This document shows positions 1-5,988 of a DNA stretch of 6,960 nucleotides, one piece after another. The DNA is taken from NCBI GenBank assembly GCA_900553245.1, contig USCP01000102.1, positions 1 to 6,960 on the forward strand. The letters are read 5' to 3'. Below the pieces are notes generated by a model, which saw only the letters and a program-made list of their open reading frames with translations, did not search any database and had not been told where the DNA came from. Origin of the DNA: an uncultured Peptococcaceae bacterium. Its GTDB lineage: Bacteria > Bacillota > Peptococcia > Peptococcales > Peptococcaceae. Position numbers and translations under genes: made by a program. Positions within the stretch are counted from its first letter, which is position 1. Each line of letters opens with the position of its first letter.

Positions 1-38
1 CGTTTTGCGGTCACGCCTTTTTGTATATCAGTAGTCAT
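1..38 (-). CDS. 5' end of a third gene in the gtr-like operon (partial)
   Basis: An ATG at 36-38 on the minus strand opens a frame of 12 codons (MTTDIQKGVTAK) that runs off the left edge. Its start overlaps the stop of the preceding glucosyltransferase gene by one base (TAATG), a typical arrangement for translational coupling. No strong Shine-Dalgarno sequence precedes it, which fits coupled initiation. Too little protein is visible to name a family. In gtr glucosylation cassettes the third partner is a family 2 glycosyltransferase (GtrB, which makes undecaprenyl-phosphate glucose), so that is the natural guess, but it rests on context alone. Confidence 0.55.
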   Translation of the reverse strand, partial: MTTDIQKGVTAK

Positions 39-1612
39 TACGGATTAAATTTCACCACGAGATAGCAGTCAATCTTTTGAATGCTGCCATCGGTTGGATA
101 GCATGGCATCTCTGCCACTGTAGCAGTCCCTGCCATTTGCTTGGCAATGTCGGAGGTATCCAAGTAAACATCGCCATAGAAAGCCATATAGTATTTAAGG
201 AAGCTCCCAAAGGAATAGTTGCTACGCAAGCTATACAAGGTAGATGCGCCGGTCATTTTCTTATCCTTCAACGGTTCTAACGGTGCAATATTGGCTTCCA
301 TGTAGCGATTGCCGATAAAGACCACCGGCATCCCTGTTTGGTAGCCCTCGGTTTGCTCAATGGCACTTACCAAACGGTTGGCATAGGCACTACATTGCTC
401 ATAGGCAATCTGAGTTTTGAGATACGCCTTGTTGTCGGTCAGGGCGTAGGAATAGGAGGTCAATGCCATCGTTACAAGCACCACCCAGCAAAGTACGGTG
501 CGTAAGTTTTGCACATTCACCGAAAGCCCGTCACTGTGCTCAGCGGCATAACTTGCCAAGGCAAGAGGCATAACGAGCATCATCACCATGCCGTAAATCA
601 TGAGCATGTGCACCTTTTCGCCGCCAACCATAATATGAATGAGGTTCGCAGACAACGGATAAAGGACTGCCAAGACCACCGCAAGAACGGTGCGTGGCGC
701 ACCCAAATGACGTTGCCACAAAATGAGCCCCAAGAGGGCAATGGTTGCTACAAAGGCCACCGCAAGGAGCGGTCCCAAATAATCAAATTGAATCCCCAGC
801 TTGTTATCGATAAAAACGGTCTTGTATTGGCTGTAACACTTTCCAATCAGCTCTGGGAGCTTGTCCATTTCGAGCTTGCCCATTTTGTCGATGCCCATAT
901 AATCCACCAAGCCGACCTTATCGGTGGTGAGCTTGGCAGCAAGGAGATAGCCCCCCATAGATACCATCAGCACCGCAAGCACGCGCACCCCTTTGCCGAG
1001 AAGCATTTTAATGTCACGGTCGCCGGCCAAGGTATCAAACAACAGCGCCCCGACCACCAGCGCCACCGCCACCGGAAAATAGCTTTGGTAAATGCTCATG
1101 GATAAAATCAACGTAAAGGCCCCGAGGGACACACCAATATACGGATGACGCACGGTGGTATAGGCGCCAAATATCGCAAGCAAAAGCCCAAAGAAATAGG
1201 CATCGGCGGTAAACATATAAGTAAAGGTAGAGGTCACCGCCGGAAAGCTCACCATAAGGGCGCTAATCAGCACACAATAGAGGGGCTTTTTTACACGGAA
1301 CAGGGCCACCACCAGGCAAGCACCCAGCGACAAAAAGAGGATGCTCAAAAGCCCGATCACCCACGGCATACTAAAATCACCGCTCCATTTTGAGATATAT
1401 GGCAATACCCAGCGCCCGGATTGGGTCCCGTAGTTGTTTGCAAATAGGTGGTTAATATCGTCATGGTTCGGGAATTTGTTGGTAATCATATACAGGTGGG
1501 TAATGAGTCCCAGCACAAAAGCGCTAAAAAAAGTCACCCGTGTTTCCTTTGGCACCCTTCCCCACAATGCACGCCCAAGCACATCAGCTTGGGGCAGCGT
1601 AAATTCTTTCAT
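38..1612 (-). CDS. GtrII-like polytopic membrane glucosyltransferase
   Basis: This 524-residue membrane protein matches the glucosyltransferase GtrII family, which moves glucose from undecaprenyl-phosphate-glucose onto a surface polysaccharide such as O-antigen on the outer face of the cytoplasmic membrane. About ten hydrophobic segments are visible, at roughly residues 26-44, 85-105, 111-129, 133-151, 157-193 (two), 208-228, 280-300, 307-329, 335-355 and 372-391. Between the first two lies the acidic signature HDDIN (50-54) followed by SGRW (65-68), the polar region where the catalytic acids of this family are expected. Residues about 392-524 form a soluble, probably extracytoplasmic tail ending in a strand-rich stretch (CYLVVKF). 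The start at 1612 is preceded by AGGAAG about 8 bases upstream. It lies 30 bases after the GtrA-family gene and overlaps the next gene by one base, so the three form one operon. The acceptor sugar cannot be read from sequence. Confidence 0.85.
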   Translation of the reverse strand: MKEFTLPQADVLGRALWGRVPKETRVTFFSAFVLGLITHLYMITNKFPNHDDINHLFANNYGTQSGRWVLPYISKWSGDFSMPWVIGLLSILFLSLGACLVVALFRVKKPLYCVLISALMVSFPAVTSTFTYMFTADAYFFGLLLAIFGAYTTVRHPYIGVSLGAFTLILSMSIYQSYFPVAVALVVGALLFDTLAGDRDIKMLLGKGVRVLAVLMVSMGGYLLAAKLTTDKVGLVDYMGIDKMGKLEMDKLPELIGKCYSQYKTVFIDNKLGIQFDYLGPLLAVAFVATIALLGLILWQRHLGAPRTVLAVVLAVLYPLSANLIHIMVGGEKVHMLMIYGMVMMLVMPLALASYAAEHSDGLSVNVQNLRTVLCWVVLVTMALTSYSYALTDNKAYLKTQIAYEQCSAYANRLVSAIEQTEGYQTGMPVVFIGNRYMEANIAPLEPLKDKKMTGASTLYSLRSNYSFGSFLKYYMAFYGDVYLDTSDIAKQMAGTATVAEMPCYPTDGSIQKIDCYLVVKFNP

Positions 1613-1642
1613 GTTTTATCTTCCTTTCATCCCTCAAGTTTA

Positions 1643-2050
1643 CTACGGGCGTCTTTTTTTGTAGACCAACAGACCGGTGAGGTAATTTAAAACAACAACC
1701 ACCACAGCCACCACAATTTTCGCCCAATTTTGTCCGATTGACAGAAGCTCCACCATGACAAACAAAAGCGCCGTTTCCACACCCAAGGAAAAGACCCTCG
1801 ACATCACAAAGGCCGATGCTTCACGCACCCCACGATGGGCCGTCGAACGATAGACCCATGCGCCATTGGCAAAATAGGCAAAAGCCACCGCGCCCACCCA
1901 CGCAAGGATGTTGGAGGCAATATAATAGAGTCCCAGCGCATTGAGGGCAAAATAGATGACATAGTTGATGACCGTTGTCCACACACCGACAATCAAATAC
2001 CGCCACTGTTCCTCGTAACGCTTGATGAGCCTTTTCAGTTTGGTTTTCAT
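1643..2050 (-). CDS. GtrA-family membrane protein (putative lipid-linked glucose flippase)
   Basis: A 135-residue protein of the GtrA family: small, four hydrophobic helices at about residues 16-36, 42-62, 79-101 and 107-131, with a basic N-terminus and a basic C-terminal tail (YKKRRP). Family hallmarks include WRYLIVG (16-22) entering helix 1, the stretch through FAYFANGAWVY (57-67) after helix 2, and LNYLTGLLVYKK (121-132). GtrA proteins are thought to flip undecaprenyl-phosphate-glucose across the cytoplasmic membrane, supplying donor to a GtrII-type transferase such as the one encoded 30 bases downstream. I chose the ATG at 2050 because GGAGG lies 9 bases upstream (2060-2064) and the protein then has normal family length. 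The longer frame starting at 2122 would run through the probable -10 box. The gene ends in tandem stops TAG TAA (1645-1640). Confidence 0.88.
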   Translation of the reverse strand: MKTKLKRLIKRYEEQWRYLIVGVWTTVINYVIYFALNALGLYYIASNILAWVGAVAFAYFANGAWVYRSTAHRGVREASAFVMSRVFSLGVETALLFVMVELLSIGQNWAKIVVAVVVVVLNYLTGLLVYKKRRP

Positions 2051-2059
2051 GGTTTCTTC

Positions 2060-2064
2060 CCTCC
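2060..2064 (-). promoter_or_regulatory. Shine-Dalgarno site fixing the GtrA-family start
   Basis: GGAGG on the minus strand, 9 bases before the ATG at 2048-2050. It supports the 135-residue protein over the 159-residue frame that begins at 2122. Confidence 0.75.
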
Positions 2065-2098
2065 ACGGAAAATCACCTGCAAATGAACATACAATCCT

Positions 2099-2127
2099 AT
2101 TGTAACACGTCTCGTCGGGCAATCGAA
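2099..2127 (-). promoter_or_regulatory. Probable promoter of the gtr-like operon (extended -10)
   Basis: On the minus strand the hexamer TACAAT (2104-2099) is preceded by TG one base away, giving an extended -10 box TGTTACAAT. A poor -35 candidate, TTCGAT (2127-2122), sits exactly 17 bases upstream, as is common for extended -10 promoters. Initiation would fall near 2092, leaving a leader of about 41 bases before the start codon at 2050. The site lies just downstream of the acetyltransferase terminator, where a new transcription unit is expected. Confidence 0.5.
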
Positions 2128-2138
2128 CCCTTCTTCAA

Positions 2139-2154
2139 CAATTGACGTCAATTG
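2139..2154. repeat. Perfect 16-base palindrome, candidate operator
   Basis: CAATTGACGTCAATTG equals its own reverse complement over all 16 bases, and symmetry ends at both flanks. It lies between the acetyltransferase terminator and the promoter of the gtr-like operon, centred about 54 bases upstream of the inferred start point. Perfect dyads of this size with no loop are better dimeric-protein binding sites than RNA hairpins. Each strand also contains TTGACG, but no fitting -10 box follows at 16-18 bases. Confidence 0.45.
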
Positions 2155-2157
2155 CAC

Positions 2158-2187
2158 AAAAATCCCCTGCACTGACAGGGGATTTTT
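2158..2187 (-). terminator. Rho-independent terminator after the GNAT gene
   Basis: A perfect 12-bp inverted repeat (AAAAATCCCCTG and CAGGGGATTTTT) closes on a six-base loop. Read on the minus strand it is a GC-rich stem ending in five T residues. It starts five bases after the acetyltransferase TAG stop. Because A and T runs flank both arms it could work in either direction, but only minus-strand genes are adjacent. Confidence 0.85.
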
Positions 2188-2191
2188 GTTT

Positions 2192-2659
2192 CTAGAGTTC
2201 ATAGACCATGTTCATGTCACAACTCACGCGCTCTTGAAAACCCAGTTTCTCATAAATCGGACGACCTGCCTCGGTGGCATTGAGCATCACACGCTCAAGC
2301 CCCATCCCCTCAGCGCCGGCGAGAAGGTGCTTCACCAATGCCGTTGCCAAGCCGCGCCCACGAAAGCCGTCCTTGGTCACCACATTATAAACCACACCGT
2401 AACGTCCCGAACCATTGTCAGGACGAAAAGGCTTTTCATAAACCATGAGAAAGGCCGTCGCCACAATGCCCTCTTTGGAATCACGCGCACAAAAAACAAA
2501 TAAGTCACGCTCTAAATGATCGTGAAAGAATGGCAGCAATTTTTGACGTGTTTCTGTTTCCTCTGCCTCGCTCATCTCCCCTATGGCAGCACGCAAATAC
2601 ACCACGCGGCTTTCAATGAGGGCGCGCACATCCTTCTTCTCTGCTCGAACAAACTCCAT
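2192..2659 (-). CDS. GNAT-family N-acetyltransferase
   Basis: A 155-residue single-domain acetyltransferase of the GNAT superfamily, which transfers acetyl from acetyl-CoA to an amine; the substrate cannot be told from sequence. The acetyl-CoA pyrophosphate-binding loop (motif A) is clear: strand VVYNVVTKDGFRGRG around residues 89-103, with the R/Q-x-x-G-x-G/A pattern met by R100, G103 and A105, followed by helix LATALVKHLL. Motif B is seen as RVMLNATEAGRPIYEKLGF (123-141), including the Y136/LGF141 end that closes the fold. The N-terminus (FVRAEKKDVRAL) is the usual first strand and helix. An AAGGAG-type ribosome site lies 8 bases before the ATG at 2659. It is flanked by terminators on both sides, so it is probably monocistronic. 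It ends with TAG. Confidence 0.88.
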   Translation of the reverse strand: MEFVRAEKKDVRALIESRVVYLRAAIGEMSEAEETETRQKLLPFFHDHLERDLFVFCARDSKEGIVATAFLMVYEKPFRPDNGSGRYGVVYNVVTKDGFRGRGLATALVKHLLAGAEGMGLERVMLNATEAGRPIYEKLGFQERVSCDMNMVYEL

Positions 2660-2687
2660 TTAGAAGGCTCCTTTCCTGTTGTGGCAA

Positions 2688-2716
2688 ATAGTAAACATTG
2701 CGGATTTTGCCCGCAA
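2688..2716 (-). promoter_or_regulatory. Possible promoter of the GNAT gene
   Basis: Minus-strand TACTAT (2693-2688, 4 of 6 matches to TATAAT) lies 17 bases after TTGCGG (2716-2711, 3 of 6 to TTGACA). The -35 overlaps the T-run of the lut terminator. Initiation near 2680 would give a short leader of about 20 bases, just enough for the ribosome site. The matches are weak, but this is the only room for a promoter between the lut terminator and the gene. Confidence 0.3.
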
Positions 2717-2741
2717 AAAACGCCCGACGATTGCCGGGCGT
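2715..2741 (-). terminator. Rho-independent terminator of the lutABC operon
   Basis: On the minus strand ACGCCCGGC pairs with GTCGGGCGT (one G-T wobble) across an AATC tetraloop, followed directly by TTTTTT. It begins ten bases beyond the lutC stop codon, so it ends the lactate operon and insulates the downstream acetyltransferase. Confidence 0.88.
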
Positions 2742-2750
2742 AAAATTCAA

Positions 2751-3473
2751 TTAGTCGTTCACGATCACGTAGGTAATGTTTACAGGACCGTGTACCCCTA
2801 CCACACGAACGAGTTCGATGTCGGCAGTAGAGGAAGGACCGGAAATGTGCACGATGGCACTTGGGAAATCAGCCGGTGCTTCTTGGAATTGCTTACGGAG
2901 TGCAAGCATGGTATCGCCCATACGACGCTTGATGGTGCTACGGCGTACCACAGCCACGTGGGTGATTGGGAGAAGCCCAACGCTACGGCCGGAACCTTCG
3001 GTCATTGGTTGAACCAAGGTTGCGGTTTCGGCAATCGCCATTTGTGGGAAGGTAATCCCGATGTTGGCATCTTGTGCGTTGTTGATGTTATACTCACGGC
3101 CCTTGGAAGCATCCCAGTTGACAAAGCTCAAACCATCCTTGCCATCAGCTACGGCAAAGGCGTCGGTCAAGCCATATTCATCCATTTGTGGAACCATTGG
3201 GCAAACAACCTTGCCACCGCCGTAATCTTTGATGACCTTGAGTACAGCGTCCTTGACATCGGATGGTGCCACTTCGGTGTAAGGGATTGCGAGTTTTTCA
3301 CATTCTACTTTAAAGCGAGCGATGATTTCTTCTTCGGTTTGTACTTCACTCATGACGCCGTGTTGTGGGCCCTTGGTGAAATCGTATGGTTCAACAGATT
3401 TTGGCACTTCGTTACGGCCGAGGGCGAGAGAAACGTTGTGCAAAAATGCTTCTTTATGCTTTTCGGTTAACAT
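2751..3473 (-). CDS. lutC: LutC-type LUD-domain protein of lactate utilization
   Basis: A 240-residue protein of the LutC/YkgG family (LUD domain), the third component of the LutABC complex that oxidises L-lactate to pyruvate in the cytoplasm. Family motifs are intact: MAIAETATLV (145-154), GSGRSVGLLPITHVAVV (160-176) and the C-terminal ISGPSSTADIE (210-220) followed by GVHGP (226-230). Length is normal. The gene starts only three bases after the lutB stop, and only a weak GGGAAG-like ribosome site lies inside the end of lutB, so translation is probably coupled. It is the last gene before the operon terminator. It carries no Fe-S cysteine motif, as expected for this subunit. Confidence 0.93.
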   Translation of the reverse strand: MLTEKHKEAFLHNVSLALGRNEVPKSVEPYDFTKGPQHGVMSEVQTEEEIIARFKVECEKLAIPYTEVAPSDVKDAVLKVIKDYGGGKVVCPMVPQMDEYGLTDAFAVADGKDGLSFVNWDASKGREYNINNAQDANIGITFPQMAIAETATLVQPMTEGSGRSVGLLPITHVAVVRRSTIKRRMGDTMLALRKQFQEAPADFPSAIVHISGPSSTADIELVRVVGVHGPVNITYVIVND

Positions 3474-3476
3474 AGA

Positions 3477-4928
3477 TTACTTCCCGCCTTTCTTTTCTGC
3501 TTCATGCTTCTTAAACCAATCTCTGAATTTTTCTTGGTTCAATACATCCATATTACGGGACTGGGTCCAGTTCTTCACAACAGGGAGATTGCTGTTTTCC
3601 TTGAAGGATTTCTTATCCTTGGTAAACATTGGCATCACTTTTGCACCAATCTTGGTCCCAGCATTGTAAAGGCCCGGATGGCCAAGCACCTTACCGGCAG
3701 ACTTAAAGATGAAGTTTTGTGCGCCGCCGCCGTAACCCTTTTCTTCAACCATGATTTGACGATGACGAAGAATGAGTTCGTGAAGCGGAATCTTCACAGG
3801 GCAGTGGTCAGAGCAAGCACCGCAAAGGGTGGAAGCCCAAGGAAGGGAACCGGCTTGATCATAGCCCAAGAGAAGTGGGGTCAATACAATCCCCATTGGA
3901 CCTGGGTAGATGGAGCCGTAGCCGTGACCGGTAATGTGACGGTATACAGGGCAGATGTTGAGACAAGCACCGCAGCGAATGCAACGGAGCATATCGCGGA
4001 ATTCGCTTGCCAAAATCTTGGAACGACCATTGTCGATAATGATGATATGTTGTTCTTCCGGACCATCCACTTCGTTTGCTTTACGAGGACCGGTGGTCAT
4101 AGAGAAGTAAGAGGTAATCTTAGAGCCAACGGAGCTACGAACGAGAAGTGCCACGAGCACATCCAATGCTTCGAAGCTAGGTACGATACGTTCCATCCCC
4201 ATGAGCACGATTTGGGTGTTTGGCACGGAGGTGGTCATACGACCATTCCCTTCGTTGGTAACGAGGGTGCAGGTCCCGGTTTCAGCAACACCAAAGTTGC
4301 AACCGGTCATACCAACATCAGCGTTCAAGAATTTTTCGCGGATAAAGCCACGAATAAACTTGGTGAGACGTTCCGGATCCTCGTCGCCGGTGTAACCATA
4401 GCGGGAGAATACGTCACGAATCGCATTACGTTCCAAGTGAAGTGCAGGAACAACAATGTGAGATGGTGGGTTCCAGTCGTTCAACTGGAGAATGATTTCA
4501 GCCAAGTCGGTTTCAAACACTTCAACGCCTTGGTCGATGAGTGCGTGGTTGATGCCGATTTCTTCAGACATCATAGATTTACTCTTTACCATCTTCTTTG
4601 CACCGCGGTTTTCGAAGATTTCGATAACCTGTTGCACCGCTTCCTTGTCGGTTTGTGCAAAATACACCTTAGAACCGGCTTTTTCGGCATTTTCGGCAAA
4701 TTGTGCCAAGTAATAGTCTAAGTTGTCAAGCACGTGGTTACGAATACGACGTGCTTCTTCACGAAGCTCTTCCCATTCAGGAACTTCAGACACACGCGCG
4801 GAACGGTTCTTGTAGAACACGTCAGTCGCGGTGGTGATCGCATTATGTTTAAAATCGTCGGCAATGCAATCTTTCACACGTTCTTGGAAAGTTTGCTCCT
4901 TACCGTCTAATTTATAAAGAATTGCCAT
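3477..4928 (-). CDS. lutB: LutB-type iron-sulfur protein of lactate utilization
   Basis: A 483-residue LutB/YkgF-family protein, the electron-transferring subunit of the L-lactate to pyruvate oxidising complex. Residues about 60-290 form the LUD domain, with motifs such as GMTGCNFGVAETGT (206-219) and VTNEGNGR (223-230). A ferredoxin-like segment follows, with C316-x2-C319-x2-C322-x3-C326-P and then C369-x2-C372-x3-C376-P, ligands for 4Fe-4S clusters. The C-terminal part (about 390-483) fits the short tail domain of LutB, including the NLPVVKNWTQSRNM region (447-460). The start at 4928 has GGGGAGAG about 6 bases upstream, and 20 bases separate it from lutA. Length and motifs look complete, so the subunit should be functional. 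The electron acceptor is not encoded in the window. Confidence 0.94.
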   Translation of the reverse strand: MAILYKLDGKEQTFQERVKDCIADDFKHNAITTATDVFYKNRSARVSEVPEWEELREEARRIRNHVLDNLDYYLAQFAENAEKAGSKVYFAQTDKEAVQQVIEIFENRGAKKMVKSKSMMSEEIGINHALIDQGVEVFETDLAEIILQLNDWNPPSHIVVPALHLERNAIRDVFSRYGYTGDEDPERLTKFIRGFIREKFLNADVGMTGCNFGVAETGTCTLVTNEGNGRMTTSVPNTQIVLMGMERIVPSFEALDVLVALLVRSSVGSKITSYFSMTTGPRKANEVDGPEEQHIIIIDNGRSKILASEFRDMLRCIRCGACLNICPVYRHITGHGYGSIYPGPMGIVLTPLLLGYDQAGSLPWASTLCGACSDHCPVKIPLHELILRHRQIMVEEKGYGGGAQNFIFKSAGKVLGHPGLYNAGTKIGAKVMPMFTKDKKSFKENSNLPVVKNWTQSRNMDVLNQEKFRDWFKKHEAEKKGGK

Positions 4929-4948
4929 AGTATCTCTCCCCCTGTGTC

Positions 4949-5686
4949 TTAGCGGCAGTTGAGAATTTCAGCGATGTGCATCACACGAATATCGCGTGGG
5001 AGTTCGCCTCTGTCACGAAGACGATCAATACGCCCTGCGATGTTCATAAGGCAAGCCTGGTCTGCCCCACAGCAGATATCAGCACCGCTATCGATGATGG
5101 TTTGCACCTTTTCCGCAACGATTTGTTCGGAAATATCAGGTTGCTTTACAGAGAAGGTCCCACCAAAGCCGCAGCAACGGTCAGCCTTTTCCATTTCCAC
5201 ATATTCCAAACCATGCACGTTTTGCAAAAGCGCCAAAGGTGGTTCCTTTACGCCGAGCATACGGGTCACGTGGCAGGACTTGTGGAAGGTTACCTTCTTG
5301 TTTAAGGTTGCGCCAACATCGGTCACACCGAGAACATTAACAATAAAATCGGTAAATTCATAAAGCTTATCAGCGACTCTTTTCGCACGAGCTGCCCATT
5401 GTGGTTCATCAGCCAAAAGGTTTTGGTACTCATGCTTCATTGCAAATGCGCAGGAACCGGAAAGACTAACAATAATTTCTGCATCTTCAAATGCTTCAAT
5501 GGTATTCTTGATAGAAGCCTTGGATGCTTGTACATAGCCGGAGTTAATGAGCGGCTGACCACAGCAAACCTGCTTCTTAGGGAGCACAATTTCGCACCCG
5601 AGTCTTTCCAATACTTCAACAGCTGCAATACCGACCTGTGGGTAAAACATATCCACGATACATTGTGAGAATAAATGGACTTTCAT
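4949..5686 (-). CDS. lutA: LutA-type CCG-domain protein of lactate utilization
   Basis: A 245-residue LutA/YkgE-family protein built of two cysteine-rich CCG domains, as in heterodisulfide reductase subunit B and glycolate oxidase GlcF. Domain 1 shows C9, C41-C42-G and SGSC79; domain 2 shows HKSC138, C171-C172-GFGGTFSVK and, near the end, CC205-206 followed by C212. The first cysteine of each terminal CxxC is replaced (S76, D209); as I recall, YkgE/LutA members share this, so I do not treat it as damage. Such cysteines bind Fe-S clusters in the family. The protein ends in the usual [10 protein letters not shown] region (233-242). It is the promoter-proximal gene of lutABC, with AAGGAAGGTG just before the ATG at 5686. 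Confidence 0.94.
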   Translation of the reverse strand: MKVHLFSQCIVDMFYPQVGIAAVEVLERLGCEIVLPKKQVCCGQPLINSGYVQASKASIKNTIEAFEDAEIIVSLSGSCAFAMKHEYQNLLADEPQWAARAKRVADKLYEFTDFIVNVLGVTDVGATLNKKVTFHKSCHVTRMLGVKEPPLALLQNVHGLEYVEMEKADRCCGFGGTFSVKQPDISEQIVAEKVQTIIDSGADICCGADQACLMNIAGRIDRLRDRGELPRDIRVMHIAEILNCR

Positions 5687-5751
5687 AAGACACCTTCCTT
5701 ATCTCTAAACTTTTCCATGCAAGCAGGATTGGACATGATCCCTCTGCCTCA

Positions 5752-5790
5752 CGTCCCACTCCAATTTATCCTCTCCATGAATGCGGGACG
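5752..5790 (-). promoter_or_regulatory. Inverted repeat in the lut leader, possible hairpin or operator
   Basis: On the minus strand CGTCCCGC (5790-5783) can pair with GTGGGACG (5759-5752) over eight positions with one G-T wobble, across a 23-base loop. It falls inside the untranslated leader of about 118 bases between the inferred lut start point and lutA. No T-run follows, so it is not a terminator. A regulator site or mRNA structure is possible, but chance is not excluded. Confidence 0.25.
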
Positions 5791-5810
5791 ATTTCCTGAT
5801 TATCCTATTG

Positions 5811-5839
5811 AGTATAGCAAATGTTCCCCTAAAGGACAA
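5811..5839 (-). promoter_or_regulatory. Promoter of the lutABC operon
   Basis: On the minus strand TTGTCC (5839-5834, 4 of 6 matches to TTGACA) is followed after exactly 17 bases by TATACT (5816-5811, 5 of 6 to TATAAT), and TG one base before the hexamer makes it an extended -10 (TGCTATACT). Transcription would begin near 5804, leaving about 118 bases of leader. The upstream flank is very AT-rich (A-tract/T-tract at 5875-5884), which may assist RNA polymerase. Confidence 0.6.
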
Positions 5840-5939
5840 ATAAATACATTACCATACGGCCCATTTTTAGTGCAAAAAATTTTTATATATTTCAAAAATC
5901 ACCCTTTTTGGAGAACCCTCCCCCGCACACGACAAAAAA

Positions 5940-5948
5940 TGCTATACT
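5940..5948 (+). promoter_or_regulatory. Extended -10 promoter of the SixA-CHAD gene
   Basis: TGCTATACT at 5940-5948 is an extended -10 box, identical to that of the divergent lut promoter. No credible -35 lies 16-18 bases upstream (the region is C-rich), so the TG extension probably carries recognition. Initiation near 5955 would give a leader of about 34 bases. A good TTGACA at 5964-5969 exists but has no -10 box at proper spacing before the coding region. Confidence 0.5.
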
Positions 5949-5988
5949 ATTTTTAACAAGATATTGACATAGAAAGAGGGAATCTCCC

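Noticed and set aside
509..1105. A 198-codon plus-strand frame antisense to the GtrII-like gene
   Set aside because: His/Gln-rich shadow translation with no domain; the minus-strand frame has clear membrane segments and family motifs.
2051..2122. N-terminal extension of the GtrA-family protein to the ATG at 2122
   Set aside because: The extra residues are not hydrophobic or family-like, they would overlap the probable promoter, and the ATG at 2050 has a good GGAGG site.
2679..3470. A 263-codon open frame on the plus strand antisense to lutC
   Set aside because: It runs through the lut terminator and mirrors lutC, whose motifs are intact; no motif of its own is visible.
3504..4721. A 405-codon open frame on the plus strand antisense to lutB
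   Set aside because: It lies wholly inside lutB, has no ribosome site or recognisable domain, and its translation has the odd His/Asn/Thr-rich makeup of an antisense shadow. The strict codon choice of lutB leaves few reverse-strand stops.
4949..5686. Missing first cysteine in both CxxC ends of LutA (S76 and D209)
   Set aside because: To my recollection YkgE/LutA-type proteins show the same pattern, so it is a family trait and not damage.
5675..5956. A 93-codon plus-strand frame across the lut/SixA intergenic region
   Set aside because: It overlaps the lutA start and both promoters, lacks any family similarity and has no strong ribosome site.
5964..5969. Perfect TTGACA just before the SixA-CHAD gene as a -35 box
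   Set aside because: At 16-18 bases downstream there is only the ribosome site and start codon with no -10-like hexamer; the extended -10 at 5940-5948 is a better promoter.
5978..5988. GGGA-ATC-TCCC hairpin overlapping the SixA-CHAD ribosome site
   Set aside because: Only four base pairs with a three-base loop, too weak to argue for translational control.
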